Of a stretch of 64,000 bases of DNA, positions 25,312 through 35,133 are shown piece after piece (the stretch's first letter is position 1; every line of letters starts with the position of its first letter). Source of the stretch: an uncultured Blautia sp. (GTDB lineage: Bacteria > Bacillota > Clostridia > Lachnospirales > Lachnospiraceae); the NCBI GenBank assembly GCA_958367245.1, contig CATXEA010000006.1, forward strand, positions 1 to 64,000, in the 5' to 3' direction. A program made the translations under genes and the position numbers. The notes beneath the pieces were generated by a model. That model made no database searches. It was not told the origin of the DNA and saw only the letters and a list, made by a program, of their open reading frames with translations.

Positions 25312-27750
25312 TCAGATATCGTACACGCTTCTCACTTTCAGTCCCTCAGGCTTGCCGCGAAGGATTTTTACTCTTCTCTCTCCTGCGTTCATGTCGAAGT
25401 AGTTATCGCTTAATACCATATCTTCGTTCTCATTGAGCACTTCCACGCTCTTTGCGTAAGCTTCTGCTGTCACTACCAGCTCATCGCCCTCCACTCTTAC
25501 AGAAAGCTTCGGATTCTGATATCTGAAGTATTTCGGGTAGGAGAAAATCACTGTACTGTTGGCAATCTCCTCACCATCCTCATATGCCTGATAGCTGACA
25601 TATTCACAGAATACGTCGATTTCAGGAAGCATCACCTTGTCCATCCACACTGCGCTGAGAGCCGGAACTTTAAGCTCTGCCTCGTGCTCTTCTTTTATAT
25701 CGGCGGATGCATTGCGAATCTGCCATTTCAAAAGAACCTTACGCGGTTTTAAGGTTTCATTGGAAACATTGAAGCGGATGGATTTCTCGAACTCAAAGTG
25801 CTGGCGATTCATGTTCGCCTCCTGAGTCATCCAGCTTTCTTCCTCACAGGACACAAGAACCGGGGCAAAGAATCTCTTTGCATAGTAGTGAAGCGCTTTC
25901 CAGCGACCGAAATAGTCGATAGAGGACCAGGAAATTACCGGCCAGCAGTCGTTAAGCTGCCAGTAAATAGCGCCCATGCAACGACCACGGTTACGTCTGT
26001 AATGCTCTACGCCATAGCGGATTCCATCTCCCTGAAGAAGCTGGGATGCATAAACGAAATCACTGAAATTTTCAGGATAGCGGTAAGCCGCCTGCATATA
26101 TTTCGCGATTTTTCCGTTTCCGCCATAATTTCTCTGATGTTTTTCCATCACATAGGAGAACGGGTTTAATTCTCTCGGATCGTCTGTAACTGTTTCCAGT
26201 GTCTTCACAGACGGGAATGCCTGGAAACCAAATTCAGAAGCATAGCGGAAGAAATATTTCCGGTATTCTGAGAACGGCTTGTTTCCGTGCCATACCTCCC
26301 AGTAATGCACATCTCCGCGGTTCGGGTCATTCGGCGCATCGAAAGAACCGCCTGAGGAAGGGCTTGCCGGCCAGTAGAAGGTCTGGCGGTCATACTCTCT
26401 TAAAACCTCAGGAATGATTCTCTCATACATAAAGAGATAATCGCGAACCTCTGTCGGTTTTGTTACCCAGCATCTTTCATCAACAAACATTTCCATCTCA
26501 TTGTTTCCGCACCACAAAGCAAGAGACGCATGATGGCGGAGACGTTTGATATTGTCAATAAACTCCTGACGAATGTTATATTCAAAGGATGGTGTCAGCT
26601 CATATACGGAGCAGGCAAACATGAAATCCTGCCATACCATAAGACCAAGCTCATCGCATATATCGTAGAACCAGTCCTCCGGATAGTAGCCGCCGCCCCA
26701 TACGCGGACACAGTTAAAGTTGGCTTCCTTACACTGGAGAAGAAGTTCTCTTGTACGCTCTCTTGATGTTCTCTGCGTCATATTGTCTTCCGGAATATAG
26801 TCTGCGCCCATAGCAAAGACTGTATGACCGTTTACCTCATGGGCAAAACTTTCTCCCCACTCATCCTTTTCTCTGTGCATGGTAAGGGTGCGAAGACCGA
26901 TTCTTCTGCTCCACACATCAAGAACCTGCTCCCCGTCCTTCAGAATCACTTCCACCTGATAAAGGGGCTGCTCTCCAAGACCATTCGGCCACCAGAGCTG
27001 CGGATTCTCAATCTCAATCTCAGCCGGACAGTCTGCATATACTGTCCTTGTTCCGTCCGGAGCAGTAACTGCCACATCATACGTCATATTCAGCTCGTCA
27101 TCTGTATAGATTTCGTCCTCAACCTCAGGACAAAGCCGCACTTTTCCCTCTTCATGGACCTGATAAATATATACGTTGTCAAGTCTGCTCTTCTCTATTC
27201 CGATCAAAGAAACAGGACGGAAAATTCCTCCGTTAGGAAGACATGCGCCCCAGTCCCAGCCGGACATATAATGCGCTTTTCGAAGATGCATAAAGCCTTC
27301 AATCGTATCGTCATTTCCGATATTTTTATATTTTTCAAAAGCTTCTGCCATGAATTTCAGCGGAGAATAAATCACAACGCGAAGAACATTCTCTCCTGCC
27401 GTGAGAATATCACTTACCGGAAATTCCCAGATTCTGTGCATGTTTTTTACTTTACCAAGATGACAGTTATTCAGATAAATATCTGCCACTGTATCAATTC
27501 CGTCGAAATGGAGCATAATCTCATCGCAGGATGCAAACTCCTTCTCATCGAAATGAATCACAGTTCTGTATTCATAATCCTCTTCCATCAGAGCTTTCGC
27601 CTGATATTCGTTATCGCCGAAAAACGGGTCGTCCATCTTTCCCGCATCAAGAAGCGCGGAATAAATATCTCCCGGAACCTGCGCCGGAATCCAGTCCTGC
27701 TTCTTTCTGTCACATAATTCCCAACCTTCATGAAGCTGTTTCGTAATCAT
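25312..27750 (-). CDS. beta-mannosidase, GH2 family
   Basis: The 812-aa product begins like classic beta-mannosidases (LHEGWELCDRKKQDWIPAQVPGDIYSALLDAGKMDDPFFGDNE) and has the jelly-roll, Ig-like and TIM-barrel order of GH2. The acid/base Glu418 is in WCGNNEME and the nucleophile Glu506 in ASEFGFQAF. No signal peptide is present, so it acts in the cytosol on imported oligosaccharide, removing the Man-beta-1,4-GlcNAc mannose of the N-glycan core; beta-mannans are the alternative. It is the last gene of the transporter operon, 24 bases after the GH20 gene, and is closed by a terminator. Confidence 0.92.
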   Translation of the reverse strand: MITKQLHEGWELCDRKKQDWIPAQVPGDIYSALLDAGKMDDPFFGDNEYQAKALMEEDYEYRTVIHFDEKEFASCDEIMLHFDGIDTVADIYLNNCHLGKVKNMHRIWEFPVSDILTAGENVLRVVIYSPLKFMAEAFEKYKNIGNDDTIEGFMHLRKAHYMSGWDWGACLPNGGIFRPVSLIGIEKSRLDNVYIYQVHEEGKVRLCPEVEDEIYTDDELNMTYDVAVTAPDGTRTVYADCPAEIEIENPQLWWPNGLGEQPLYQVEVILKDGEQVLDVWSRRIGLRTLTMHREKDEWGESFAHEVNGHTVFAMGADYIPEDNMTQRTSRERTRELLLQCKEANFNCVRVWGGGYYPEDWFYDICDELGLMVWQDFMFACSVYELTPSFEYNIRQEFIDNIKRLRHHASLALWCGNNEMEMFVDERCWVTKPTEVRDYLFMYERIIPEVLREYDRQTFYWPASPSSGGSFDAPNDPNRGDVHYWEVWHGNKPFSEYRKYFFRYASEFGFQAFPSVKTLETVTDDPRELNPFSYVMEKHQRNYGGNGKIAKYMQAAYRYPENFSDFVYASQLLQGDGIRYGVEHYRRNRGRCMGAIYWQLNDCWPVISWSSIDYFGRWKALHYYAKRFFAPVLVSCEEESWMTQEANMNRQHFEFEKSIRFNVSNETLKPRKVLLKWQIRNASADIKEEHEAELKVPALSAVWMDKVMLPEIDVFCEYVSYQAYEDGEEIANSTVIFSYPKYFRYQNPKLSVRVEGDELVVTAEAYAKSVEVLNENEDMVLSDNYFDMNAGERRVKILRGKPEGLKVRSVYDI

Positions 27751-27774
27751 AGGTTAATCCTCTCTGTTCTGTCT

Positions 27775-29610
27775 CTATTTCATTTTGCCTGCCATATCCC
27801 TCAGAATATCACAGTATTTAAAAATAACATCTCCAACCTGACGAAGTTCTGACTCTCTGCTCACTGTATACCAGAGTCTGCGATAATGCCAGAACCATTT
27901 CTCAAGTCTCTGCGCAAGCGCCAGAAGCTCCTGTGCCTCATACGCTTCTCCTGACACAGCCAGACCGATTTTATTGAAGATACTTATTGCTTCCGCCCCC
28001 AGATATACAGGAAGCAGTTCGTCCCTGCAGTCCGGAGCCATGAATCTGCTGCAAAGTCCCAGTTCTTCCACCAGACGGTCTATCTCTTTGTCATTTCGGG
28101 CAGCCTCTGCTTTCTGCTCTTCTGTTTTACTGCCGACCTCTTTATCTTCATATTCCAGTAATACAACCATTGTCCACCAGTCAAAGACTGCCTTCTGCGC
28201 AAGCTCCGCCACAATACCTGTAAATCTTTCCGACGTATCACCATACTGAATCAGGGAAATTTCTCTGTTTATCTCTTCATAGGAAATCTCACTCTTATTC
28301 CACGAAAAAGCAGCTCCGTAAATCATTCCCGGAATACTTAAGGACGGATGGTTGATATGCCCGTAATCGCCCCAGTCTGTATTGAGAACACCTGCAGCCT
28401 TGTATTTCACTCCATACGAACACATTCTGGAAATGTTCTGGTATGAATAGTCAAGACGGTTGATATACTGATTCCAGCCGCAGGCTCCCGGACAAACATA
28501 CTGAATAGCCCCTGTCTCGGCAATCTTTCTTGTACTGTCCTCACTCTGGTTCCATGCATATCCCCAGTTCAGGCAAATCGTTTCCTTCGGAAGCTCGTTG
28601 ATCAGTTCAGGAAAACCGCAGATAATATCTCCCCAGAACATCGGAGTTTTGCCTTTTGAAACAATAAGCTCACAGAGTTTTTTCACGAAATCCATGTATA
28701 ATCTGTCAACGCCTTTTTCGTCTGCCGCCTGTTTGCAGGCTCCTTTACCAAGGTCAAATGTTTCGTCTGCACAGATATTAAAATATCCGGAACTGAACAG
28801 GGACATGTATTCCAGAATCATTTTTTTCACCAGCTCAAAGCTCTCATCCAGAGTCGGGTTGATGGTATGATGCTGAAGACGCGCTGCAAGTCCAAATGGT
28901 TCGTCTGCAATTTCCGGCATTTCGCCCAGATGGCGGTACTGCTTTGTTCGAAGAAGCTTGTACAGATGACCGAATGACGAAAGGGACGGCACAAGGTCAA
29001 TTCCAAGATTCCTGCAATAGCTGTCCAGTTCCAGAATATCCTCTGCCGTAAGAGGAGTATCGTCTCTCCATACCTCACTGAAATCCCGGAAAAGATATGT
29101 GTGCTCAATATAAAGCTGAAGCTGATTAAGCTTATAGAAGCTCATGGTATCAGCCAGACGCTTCAGCCATGAAAGCTTCGGCACACGGCCTCTTGTTACG
29201 TCGTGGTAAAAGCCTCTCACCGGAAATTCCGGATAGTCATGGATATACAATGCGCTTAAAGCGCCTCCCTCCTGACGCAATATCTGGCGCAGAGTCTGGA
29301 TTCCGTACAGAAGCCCTTTATTACTTCCTCCCTGTACAAAAATTCCCTCTTTTTTGATTTCCAGCGTGTATTCCTCTTCTTTCATGGCGCTTTCAACAGA
29401 AAGGACAATTTCCCCTTCCTGCGCTTCGCCCTTTCTTATCAGAAGTTCAAGTCCTGCTGCCCGCCGAATCTCATCCTTAAGAAGCTTCCCGTAGGCAAAA
29501 ACTTCTGCCGGACAGGAATCCTCTATCGCAATGACCGTATCATATTTAAGAAAAAACGGCTGCTCTTCTTTATTTATTTTTATCTCCTGTGGTCTTGGTA
29601 ATAAATACAT
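27775..29610 (-). CDS. beta-N-acetylhexosaminidase, GH20 family
   Basis: The 611-aa product has an N-terminal GH20b-like domain (about 1-125) then a catalytic barrel beginning VRGFYHDVTRGRVP, with the Asp282-Glu283 dyad in FNICADETFDLG that supports substrate-assisted hydrolysis of terminal GlcNAc/GalNAc. No signal peptide is seen, so it is cytosolic. It probably splits GlcNAc-beta-1,4-GlcNAc or other GlcNAc termini of imported N-glycan. The ribosome-binding site (AAAGGAGG) sits about 14 bases before the ATG, longer than usual. It is preceded by a partial terminator after the binding-protein gene. Confidence 0.88.
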   Translation of the reverse strand: MYLLPRPQEIKINKEEQPFFLKYDTVIAIEDSCPAEVFAYGKLLKDEIRRAAGLELLIRKGEAQEGEIVLSVESAMKEEEYTLEIKKEGIFVQGGSNKGLLYGIQTLRQILRQEGGALSALYIHDYPEFPVRGFYHDVTRGRVPKLSWLKRLADTMSFYKLNQLQLYIEHTYLFRDFSEVWRDDTPLTAEDILELDSYCRNLGIDLVPSLSSFGHLYKLLRTKQYRHLGEMPEIADEPFGLAARLQHHTINPTLDESFELVKKMILEYMSLFSSGYFNICADETFDLGKGACKQAADEKGVDRLYMDFVKKLCELIVSKGKTPMFWGDIICGFPELINELPKETICLNWGYAWNQSEDSTRKIAETGAIQYVCPGACGWNQYINRLDYSYQNISRMCSYGVKYKAAGVLNTDWGDYGHINHPSLSIPGMIYGAAFSWNKSEISYEEINREISLIQYGDTSERFTGIVAELAQKAVFDWWTMVVLLEYEDKEVGSKTEEQKAEAARNDKEIDRLVEELGLCSRFMAPDCRDELLPVYLGAEAISIFNKIGLAVSGEAYEAQELLALAQRLEKWFWHYRRLWYTVSRESELRQVGDVIFKYCDILRDMAGKMK

Positions 29611-29646
29611 AAGTACTGATCAACCTCCTTTTACATTATTGTAACA

Positions 29647-29692
29647 GAAAAGGCAGAATACAGAAACCTTTTTTTCCATACTCTGCCCTTTA
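29647..29692 (-). terminator. leaky terminator between binding protein and GH20
   Basis: On the minus strand AAAGGGCAGA and TCTGCCTTTT pair (about 7-9 bp with one bulge) around a long loop, followed by TTTTCTGTT. It lies inside the operon and could give more binding-protein mRNA than enzyme mRNA, a common pattern in ABC operons. Confidence 0.6.
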
Positions 29693-29710
29693 TCTAAAAC
29701 TTTTTATTTT

Positions 29711-31207
29711 TTATTTGGCTGCTTTCCACTCATCAATCTGTTTCTGCATCTCGTCGATAACATCCTGAACTCCTGTAGCATCCAGTTTCTTCTGGAGCTG
29801 CGGCAGATATTCAGCAGGGTCAACGCTTCCTGTGTAGAGAGATTTACCAAACTCATCCAGTACGTTTCTGAATCCTGCTACCTGTGTGCTTACAGGTGTT
29901 AAATCAAAGTCGAATCCGAAGGATGGAGCTTCCTCTGAAGAATCATTAAACTCTTTGAAGATTGCCCATTTGTCGATTGGCTCGTTTTCAAGTACATAAG
30001 TATTGAACAGACCGCCCTGTACCCAGTATGGTACGGAATAGTCTTTAGAACGTGCAGGGTCTAATTTAACCTTGCAGTCATATACATATGGTTTGCCTTC
30101 TGCTGCCTTTGCCTCTTCCGGATCAACCTCAACCTTTGTCCAGTGTGTTCCTTCAATACCATAGTTCAGAAGGTTTCTCAGGTAAGCATCTGTGTTGATA
30201 AGGTTCAGAAGTTCTACTGCTTTTTCCGGATGATCGGAGTTTTTGTTTACTGCTGTAAGAGCACCACGCGCAGATGCGTTTGTAATCTGTGTTTCCATGA
30301 TTGGAGTTGCAACTACTTCATATCCAAGGTCCTTGCTCCAGATAAGCTCTGCATATGGCTGTCCGTCACCTTTTGTAACGAATCGTTTGATGGACTTGTC
30401 GTCAGATGCTGTAGCTGCGTCTTTATTGATATAACCTGCCTGATAGTATTTACGCATAGTATCAAGAGTAGAGAGCATTTTCTCTGTCTGGAATACGTTC
30501 TGAACTTTAAGCTCTGCATCGCCGTACTCGATACCTACAGGGTCCTGAATCTTGTCCATGTATGTCGGCGCTGTGTAATCTCTTGTCAGGTACAGCGGCA
30601 CTACATCAGGCTCGTTCTCTTTGATTGTTGCAAGCCACGGTTCAAGGTCTTCCAGTGTCTCGATTTCTGTATATGGAATATCATATTTCTCAACAAGTTC
30701 TTTGTTGAATACCCACATCGGCATATTTCCGATTTCTTTTTCACTCGGTACGCCGTAGGTCTTTCCGCCAACCTTTGCTGCTTCCCAGAATCTCGGGTCA
30801 ATAGCGTCATACATTTCTTTTCCTTCTTTTGTCAGAAGGTCATCAAGTTCAAGGAATGCGCCTTTCTGTGCGTTCTGAAGGTAATCGTTTGTCCATGAAC
30901 ATGTGAAGCAAAGGTCCCATTTATCTCCTGTGTTGATAACAACCTGCATTTTCTGGTTGTAATCGCCCCAGCCTACGTTAATGATGTTTAATTTAACGCC
31001 GATTTTTTCTGTTGTGTATTTGTTTACTTCATCAAGTACAAGCTGTGCGTCTTTCTGCGCATCGCCTACCTGGTACCATGTCAGTTCTACAACTTCCTGT
31101 CCGCTCTCATTTGTCTCGGCTTTTTTTCCGCATCCGGACAGAAGACCGACTGTCATAGCTGCCGCACATCCAAGTGCAAGCCCTTTTTTAAGCTTTCCGA
31201 ATTTCAT
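29711..31207 (-). CDS. ABC sugar-binding lipoprotein (CUT1, LplA-like)
   Basis: The start is the ATG at 31205-31207 (MKFGKLKKGLALG) behind AAGGAG; an upstream in-frame ATG lacks a good site. The 498-aa product has a lipoprotein signal peptide with lipobox LLSGC (Cys about residue 26), then a long extracellular solute-binding domain of the kind paired with LplB/YtcP permeases. It probably captures mannose/GlcNAc oligosaccharides, judged from the enzymes next to it. It is the third gene of the operon after the two permeases. No ATPase gene lies nearby; as in many CUT1 systems a shared MsmK-type ATPase elsewhere is expected. Confidence 0.88.
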   Translation of the reverse strand: MKFGKLKKGLALGCAAAMTVGLLSGCGKKAETNESGQEVVELTWYQVGDAQKDAQLVLDEVNKYTTEKIGVKLNIINVGWGDYNQKMQVVINTGDKWDLCFTCSWTNDYLQNAQKGAFLELDDLLTKEGKEMYDAIDPRFWEAAKVGGKTYGVPSEKEIGNMPMWVFNKELVEKYDIPYTEIETLEDLEPWLATIKENEPDVVPLYLTRDYTAPTYMDKIQDPVGIEYGDAELKVQNVFQTEKMLSTLDTMRKYYQAGYINKDAATASDDKSIKRFVTKGDGQPYAELIWSKDLGYEVVATPIMETQITNASARGALTAVNKNSDHPEKAVELLNLINTDAYLRNLLNYGIEGTHWTKVEVDPEEAKAAEGKPYVYDCKVKLDPARSKDYSVPYWVQGGLFNTYVLENEPIDKWAIFKEFNDSSEEAPSFGFDFDLTPVSTQVAGFRNVLDEFGKSLYTGSVDPAEYLPQLQKKLDATGVQDVIDEMQKQIDEWKAAK

Positions 31208-31223
31208 AACTATTTTCTCCTTA

Positions 31224-32180
31224 TTATTCTTTAACAGCACCAACCGTTAAACCGTTTACGAAGTATCTCTGGAAGAACGGATATGCAAAGATGATTGGTA
31301 ATGTAGAGATAACTACGATTGCCATCTTGATTGTTTCTTTCGGCATATTTGCTGCCGCGCGGATTCCGTCAACACCCATCATTGCTTTATTGCTTGCCAG
31401 CCAGTCGATGGAACTTTCAATCTTAATCAGAAGGTACTGAAGCGGAATCCAATTCTGGTTGTCAATGTACATCATCGCATTGAACCAGTCGTTCCAGTAT
31501 CCTAATGTAAGGAACAGTCCGATTGTAGCAAGTCCCGGCAGAGCCATTGGGATTACAATGGAGAAGAAAAGTCTCCACTCGGATGCGCCGTCAATTTTTG
31601 CGGATTCAACAACGGAATCCGGAATACTTGTTTTAAAGAATGTTCGAAGTACGATAACATTAAAGGAGTTCATCGCCAGAGGCAGAATCAACGCCCAAAC
31701 CGTATCTTTAAGCATAAGCACCTTTGTTACAATCAGGTAGTTCGCGATCATACCGCCGGAAAACAGCATCGGAACTGTAATAACCTTTGTAAAGAAGGAT
31801 TTGTACGCATATGTCTTTCTGGAAAGCGCATAAGCGTATGTACCTACCAGCAGTAAACCAATCAGAGTACCTACTACCGTTACCAGAATCGTTACGCCAT
31901 AGCTTCGGATAATATTTTCTCCTGCGTCGATGATGTAGGAGTATGCGTAAAGACTCCATTTTTCCGGAATAAAACGGTATCCGTTCATGGCAAGTGATTC
32001 CTCATCTGTCAGAGAAATGATAATAACGAAGATAAACGGTATTACACTCAGCAGAGATAAGATGGTCAGGATCACGTTAAACAGTACGTTGGTAGGCTTT
32101 TTGATCTTATTATACTCACAGACCTGCTGCTCTTCCATCTTTTTAATTCTTTTTTCTTCTTTTCTTTCCTGTCTTGACAC
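31224..32180 (-). CDS. ABC sugar permease, LplC/YtcP-like
   Basis: The 318-aa inner-membrane subunit has six hydrophobic helices and the EAA loop ESAKIDGASEWRLFFSIVIPMALPG that contacts the ATPase. It starts with a charged, Lys/Glu-rich N-terminus (MSRQERKEEKRIKKMEEQQ). It lies between the partner permease (16 bases upstream) and the binding lipoprotein, and the three together form the transporter. Confidence 0.9.
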   Translation of the reverse strand: MSRQERKEEKRIKKMEEQQVCEYNKIKKPTNVLFNVILTILSLLSVIPFIFVIIISLTDEESLAMNGYRFIPEKWSLYAYSYIIDAGENIIRSYGVTILVTVVGTLIGLLLVGTYAYALSRKTYAYKSFFTKVITVPMLFSGGMIANYLIVTKVLMLKDTVWALILPLAMNSFNVIVLRTFFKTSIPDSVVESAKIDGASEWRLFFSIVIPMALPGLATIGLFLTLGYWNDWFNAMMYIDNQNWIPLQYLLIKIESSIDWLASNKAMMGVDGIRAAANMPKETIKMAIVVISTLPIIFAYPFFQRYFVNGLTVGAVKE

Positions 32181-32196
32181 AGTCTTACCTCCTTTC

Positions 32197-33144
32197 TTAG
32201 AATAATGCGTTTTCGTTATCTACTTTGGAAACAATCTTGTTCGCTGTTATAATCAGTACGAAACCGACTACTGACTGGAACAGGGCTGCCGCAGAACTCA
32301 TACCAATCTCACCGCTTGTTTTCAGCGCTCTGAAGATATAAGTATCAAGTACGTTTGTTACAGGGTACAGAGGACCGGAGTCTTTTGGTAACTGGAAGAA
32401 CAGACCGAAGTCAGACTTGAAGATACCGCCAACTGCCATGATAAGCAGAATGGTAATAACCGGTTTCAGCAGAGGCAGTGTAATGTACTTAATCTGCTGC
32501 CATTTCGTTGCGCCGTCGATTACGGCTGCCTCATAATAAGTTTTGTTAATACCGCAGATGGATGCAAGGTAAACAACTGTGTTGTAACCAATACCTTTCC
32601 ACTGACTCATAAAGATAATGATAAACGGCCAGAAGCTTTTTTCTGTATACCAGGAAATTCCCTCATGTCCAAACTGTTTCAGGATTGCGTTGAAATATCC
32701 TTTTTCCGGGTTTAAGAATGCGAATACACAGTAGCTGACAACAACCCAGGATAAGAAGTATGGAAGGAACATGGAACTCTGGTAAATTTTTGCCATTCCT
32801 TTATTTCTAAGTTCATTAAGAAGAAGCGCTACAATAACCGGAAGCACAACGCCCAGGATAATGAAGGCTGCATTATAAAGAACTGTGTTTCTTACGATAA
32901 TCCAGGCATCTCCGCTGCTGAACAGGAACTTGAAGTTTTCAAATCCGACAAATTCACTGGTCCAGAGACTCTCGAAAAATCCTCCGGACAGTCGGTATCT
33001 CTTAAATGCTACCAGAATACCGAACAGTGGAAGATAAGCAAACAGCAGGAACCAGATTGCACCGGGCATACTGAGAACCAGAAGCTCTTTATTCATTTTC
33101 AGACGGGTCAGGAAGCTGACTTTATCTTTTTTCCTTTCTTTCAC
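32197..33144 (-). CDS. ABC sugar permease, LplB/UgpA-like
   Basis: The 315-aa subunit has six membrane helices and the EAA motif EAAVIDGATKWQQIKYITLPLLKP. It is the first gene of the transport/glycosidase operon; a promoter with an operator-like inverted repeat lies about 65 bases before it. Confidence 0.9.
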   Translation of the reverse strand: MKERKKDKVSFLTRLKMNKELLVLSMPGAIWFLLFAYLPLFGILVAFKRYRLSGGFFESLWTSEFVGFENFKFLFSSGDAWIIVRNTVLYNAAFIILGVVLPVIVALLLNELRNKGMAKIYQSSMFLPYFLSWVVVSYCVFAFLNPEKGYFNAILKQFGHEGISWYTEKSFWPFIIIFMSQWKGIGYNTVVYLASICGINKTYYEAAVIDGATKWQQIKYITLPLLKPVITILLIMAVGGIFKSDFGLFFQLPKDSGPLYPVTNVLDTYIFRALKTSGEIGMSSAAALFQSVVGFVLIITANKIVSKVDNENALF

Positions 33145-33205
33145 TTTTTACCTCCTTGCGGGCATACAGCGAGCCGGCTTTCACTGTTGTCCTGTTGATA
33201 ACCTT

Positions 33206-33252
33206 ATTATATCGAAAAAGGATTTATCAACCTAGTTGAAAGTTTCTAGGTT
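33206..33252 (-). promoter_or_regulatory. promoter and operator of the transporter/GH20/GH2 operon
   Basis: On the minus strand a TATAAT (33206-33211) has no -35 match at 17 bases (TAGGTT). Exactly there begins an inverted repeat: AACCTAG (33229-33235) and CTAGGTT (33246-33252), centres 17 bases apart. An activator bound at a non-consensus -35 box fits YesN/AraC-type class II control. Confidence 0.6.
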
Positions 33253-33380
33253 TGAGGTAGATTTTTTAGTTGGATTTTTTACATTACGACGAAAAAAACG
33301 AGAATTTTTACACCTTGAAACTGAAATTTTTACATAGACAGTTTAGAGAAATTTAAGAAAAATTTTATCTATATAAACGA

Positions 33381-33400
33381 AGCGCGGAAAATTCCGCGCT
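33381..33400 (-). terminator. pckA terminator hairpin
   Basis: AGCGCGGAA and TTCCGCGCT form a perfect 9-bp stem (20-base palindrome) about 20 bases after the pckA stop. The T-rich stretch begins about 5 bases later (TTTATATAG...TTTTTC). Confidence 0.7.
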
Positions 33401-33422
33401 CCGAATCTGTTCTGATATAAAA

Positions 33423-35027
33423 TTATAACTGAGGACCTGCTGCAACAAGTGCTTTACCAGCTTCGTTGCTTTCATATTTTGCAAAGTTTTTGATGAATCT
33501 CTGAGCAAGGTCTTTTGCTTTCTCTTCCCACTGAGCAGCGTCTTCATATGTGTCGCGTGGGTCAAGGATGTTTGTATCAACGCCCGGAAGCTCTGTCGGT
33601 ACTTCGAAGTTGAAGTATGGGATAGTCTTAGTAGGAGCGTTGTTGATGTCTCCGTTAAGGATTGCGTCGATGATACCACGAGTATCTTTAATGGAGATAC
33701 GTTTGCCTGTTCCGTTCCATCCTGTGTTTACAAGGTATGCTTTCGCACCGTTTGCTTCCATTCTCTTAACAAGCTCTTCTGCATATTTGGTTGGGTGCAG
33801 CTCCAGGAATGCCTGGCCGAAGCAAGCGGAGAAGGTTGGTGTAGGCTCTGTGATTCCACGTTCTGTACCAGCAAGTTTAGCTGTGAAACCGGACAGGAAG
33901 TAGTATTCTGTCTGCTCCGGTGTAAGTACAGATACTGGAGGAAGTACGCCGAATGCGTCTGCGGACAGGAAGATTACGTTCTTAGCTGCCGGTGCTGCAG
34001 ATACAGGGCGAACAATGTTCTCAATGTGGTTGATCGGATAAGATACACGTGTATTCTCTGTCACGCTCTTATCATCGAAGTCGATTTTTCCGTCTTTATC
34101 AAGTGTTACGTTCTCAAGAAGAGCGTCTCTCTTGATTGCATTGTAGATATCCGGCTCAGACTCTTTGTCAAGGTTGATAACTTTTGCGTAGCATCCGCCT
34201 TCAAAGTTGAATACGCCGTTGTCATCCCAGCCGTGCTCGTCATCGCCGATCAGGAGACGTTTCGGGTCTGTGGAAAGTGTTGTTTTACCTGTTCCGGAAA
34301 GACCGAAGAAGATAGCTGTGTTCTCGCCGTTCATGTCTGTGTTTGCAGAGCAGTGCATGGAAGCGATGCCTTTCAGAGGCAGGTAGTAGTTCATCATAGA
34401 GAACATACCTTTTTTCATTTCTCCGCCGTACCATGTGTTCAGGATAACCTGCTCACGGCTTGTGATGTTGAACATAGCTGCTGTTTCGGAGTTAAGTCCT
34501 AATTCTTTGTAGTTCTCAACTTTAGCTTTAGAAGCGTTGTATACTACGAAGTCAGGCTCAAAGTTCTCAAGCTCTTCAGCAGTTGGCTTAATGAACATGT
34601 TTGTAACAAAGTGTGCCTGCCAAGCTACTTCCATAATGAAACGGATAGCCATACGTGTATCAGCGTTTGTACCGCAGAATGCGTCAACTACGAAAAGTCT
34701 CTTGTCAGAAAGCTCTTTGATCGCGATATCTTTACAAACATTCCAAGCTTCCTGAGATGCCGGATGGTTGTCGTTTTTGTATTCGTCTGTTGTCCACCAT
34801 ACAGTGTCTTTGGAGTTCTCATCCATAACGATGAATTTGTCTTTAGGAGAACGTCCTGTGTAGATACCAGTCATAACATTGACTGCACCAAGTTCACTTA
34901 CCTGGCCTTTTTCGAAGCCTTCAAGTTCCGGCTTGGTTTCTTCTTCGAATAATACATCATAAGAAGGGTTATAAACGATTTCAGTTGTTCCGGTAATACC
35001 ATATTTGGTTAAATCGATCTTTGCCAT
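33423..35027 (-). CDS. pckA: phosphoenolpyruvate carboxykinase (ATP)
   Basis: The 534-aa product has the family fingerprint GLSGTGKTTLSTDPKRLLIGDDEHGW (P-loop plus metal-binding Asp) and the adenine-binding end. It interconverts oxaloacetate + ATP and PEP + CO2 + ADP; in gut anaerobes it often runs in the carboxylating direction, giving ATP. It has its own promoter and terminator between the YesN gene and the transport operon, so the link with the glycan locus may be only positional. Confidence 0.96.
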   Translation of the reverse strand: MAKIDLTKYGITGTTEIVYNPSYDVLFEEETKPELEGFEKGQVSELGAVNVMTGIYTGRSPKDKFIVMDENSKDTVWWTTDEYKNDNHPASQEAWNVCKDIAIKELSDKRLFVVDAFCGTNADTRMAIRFIMEVAWQAHFVTNMFIKPTAEELENFEPDFVVYNASKAKVENYKELGLNSETAAMFNITSREQVILNTWYGGEMKKGMFSMMNYYLPLKGIASMHCSANTDMNGENTAIFFGLSGTGKTTLSTDPKRLLIGDDEHGWDDNGVFNFEGGCYAKVINLDKESEPDIYNAIKRDALLENVTLDKDGKIDFDDKSVTENTRVSYPINHIENIVRPVSAAPAAKNVIFLSADAFGVLPPVSVLTPEQTEYYFLSGFTAKLAGTERGITEPTPTFSACFGQAFLELHPTKYAEELVKRMEANGAKAYLVNTGWNGTGKRISIKDTRGIIDAILNGDINNAPTKTIPYFNFEVPTELPGVDTNILDPRDTYEDAAQWEEKAKDLAQRFIKNFAKYESNEAGKALVAAGPQL

Positions 35028-35098
35028 TTAGCTTTACCTCTTTCTTTCTAATAGTAAGTAAATAACTCCCTTAGCATCCTTGCAGATGCACTGTTAAG

Positions 35099-35127
35099 AT
35101 TTTATCACAACCGCGAATCTTTGTAAA
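35099..35127 (-). promoter_or_regulatory. sigma-A promoter of pckA
   Basis: On the minus strand TTTACA (35122-35127) and TAAAAT (35099-35104) with a 17-base spacer. A short stem (GCATC-TGCAAG-GATGC, about 35073-35088) lies in the leader. Confidence 0.75.
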
Positions 35128-35133
35128 TCTTTT

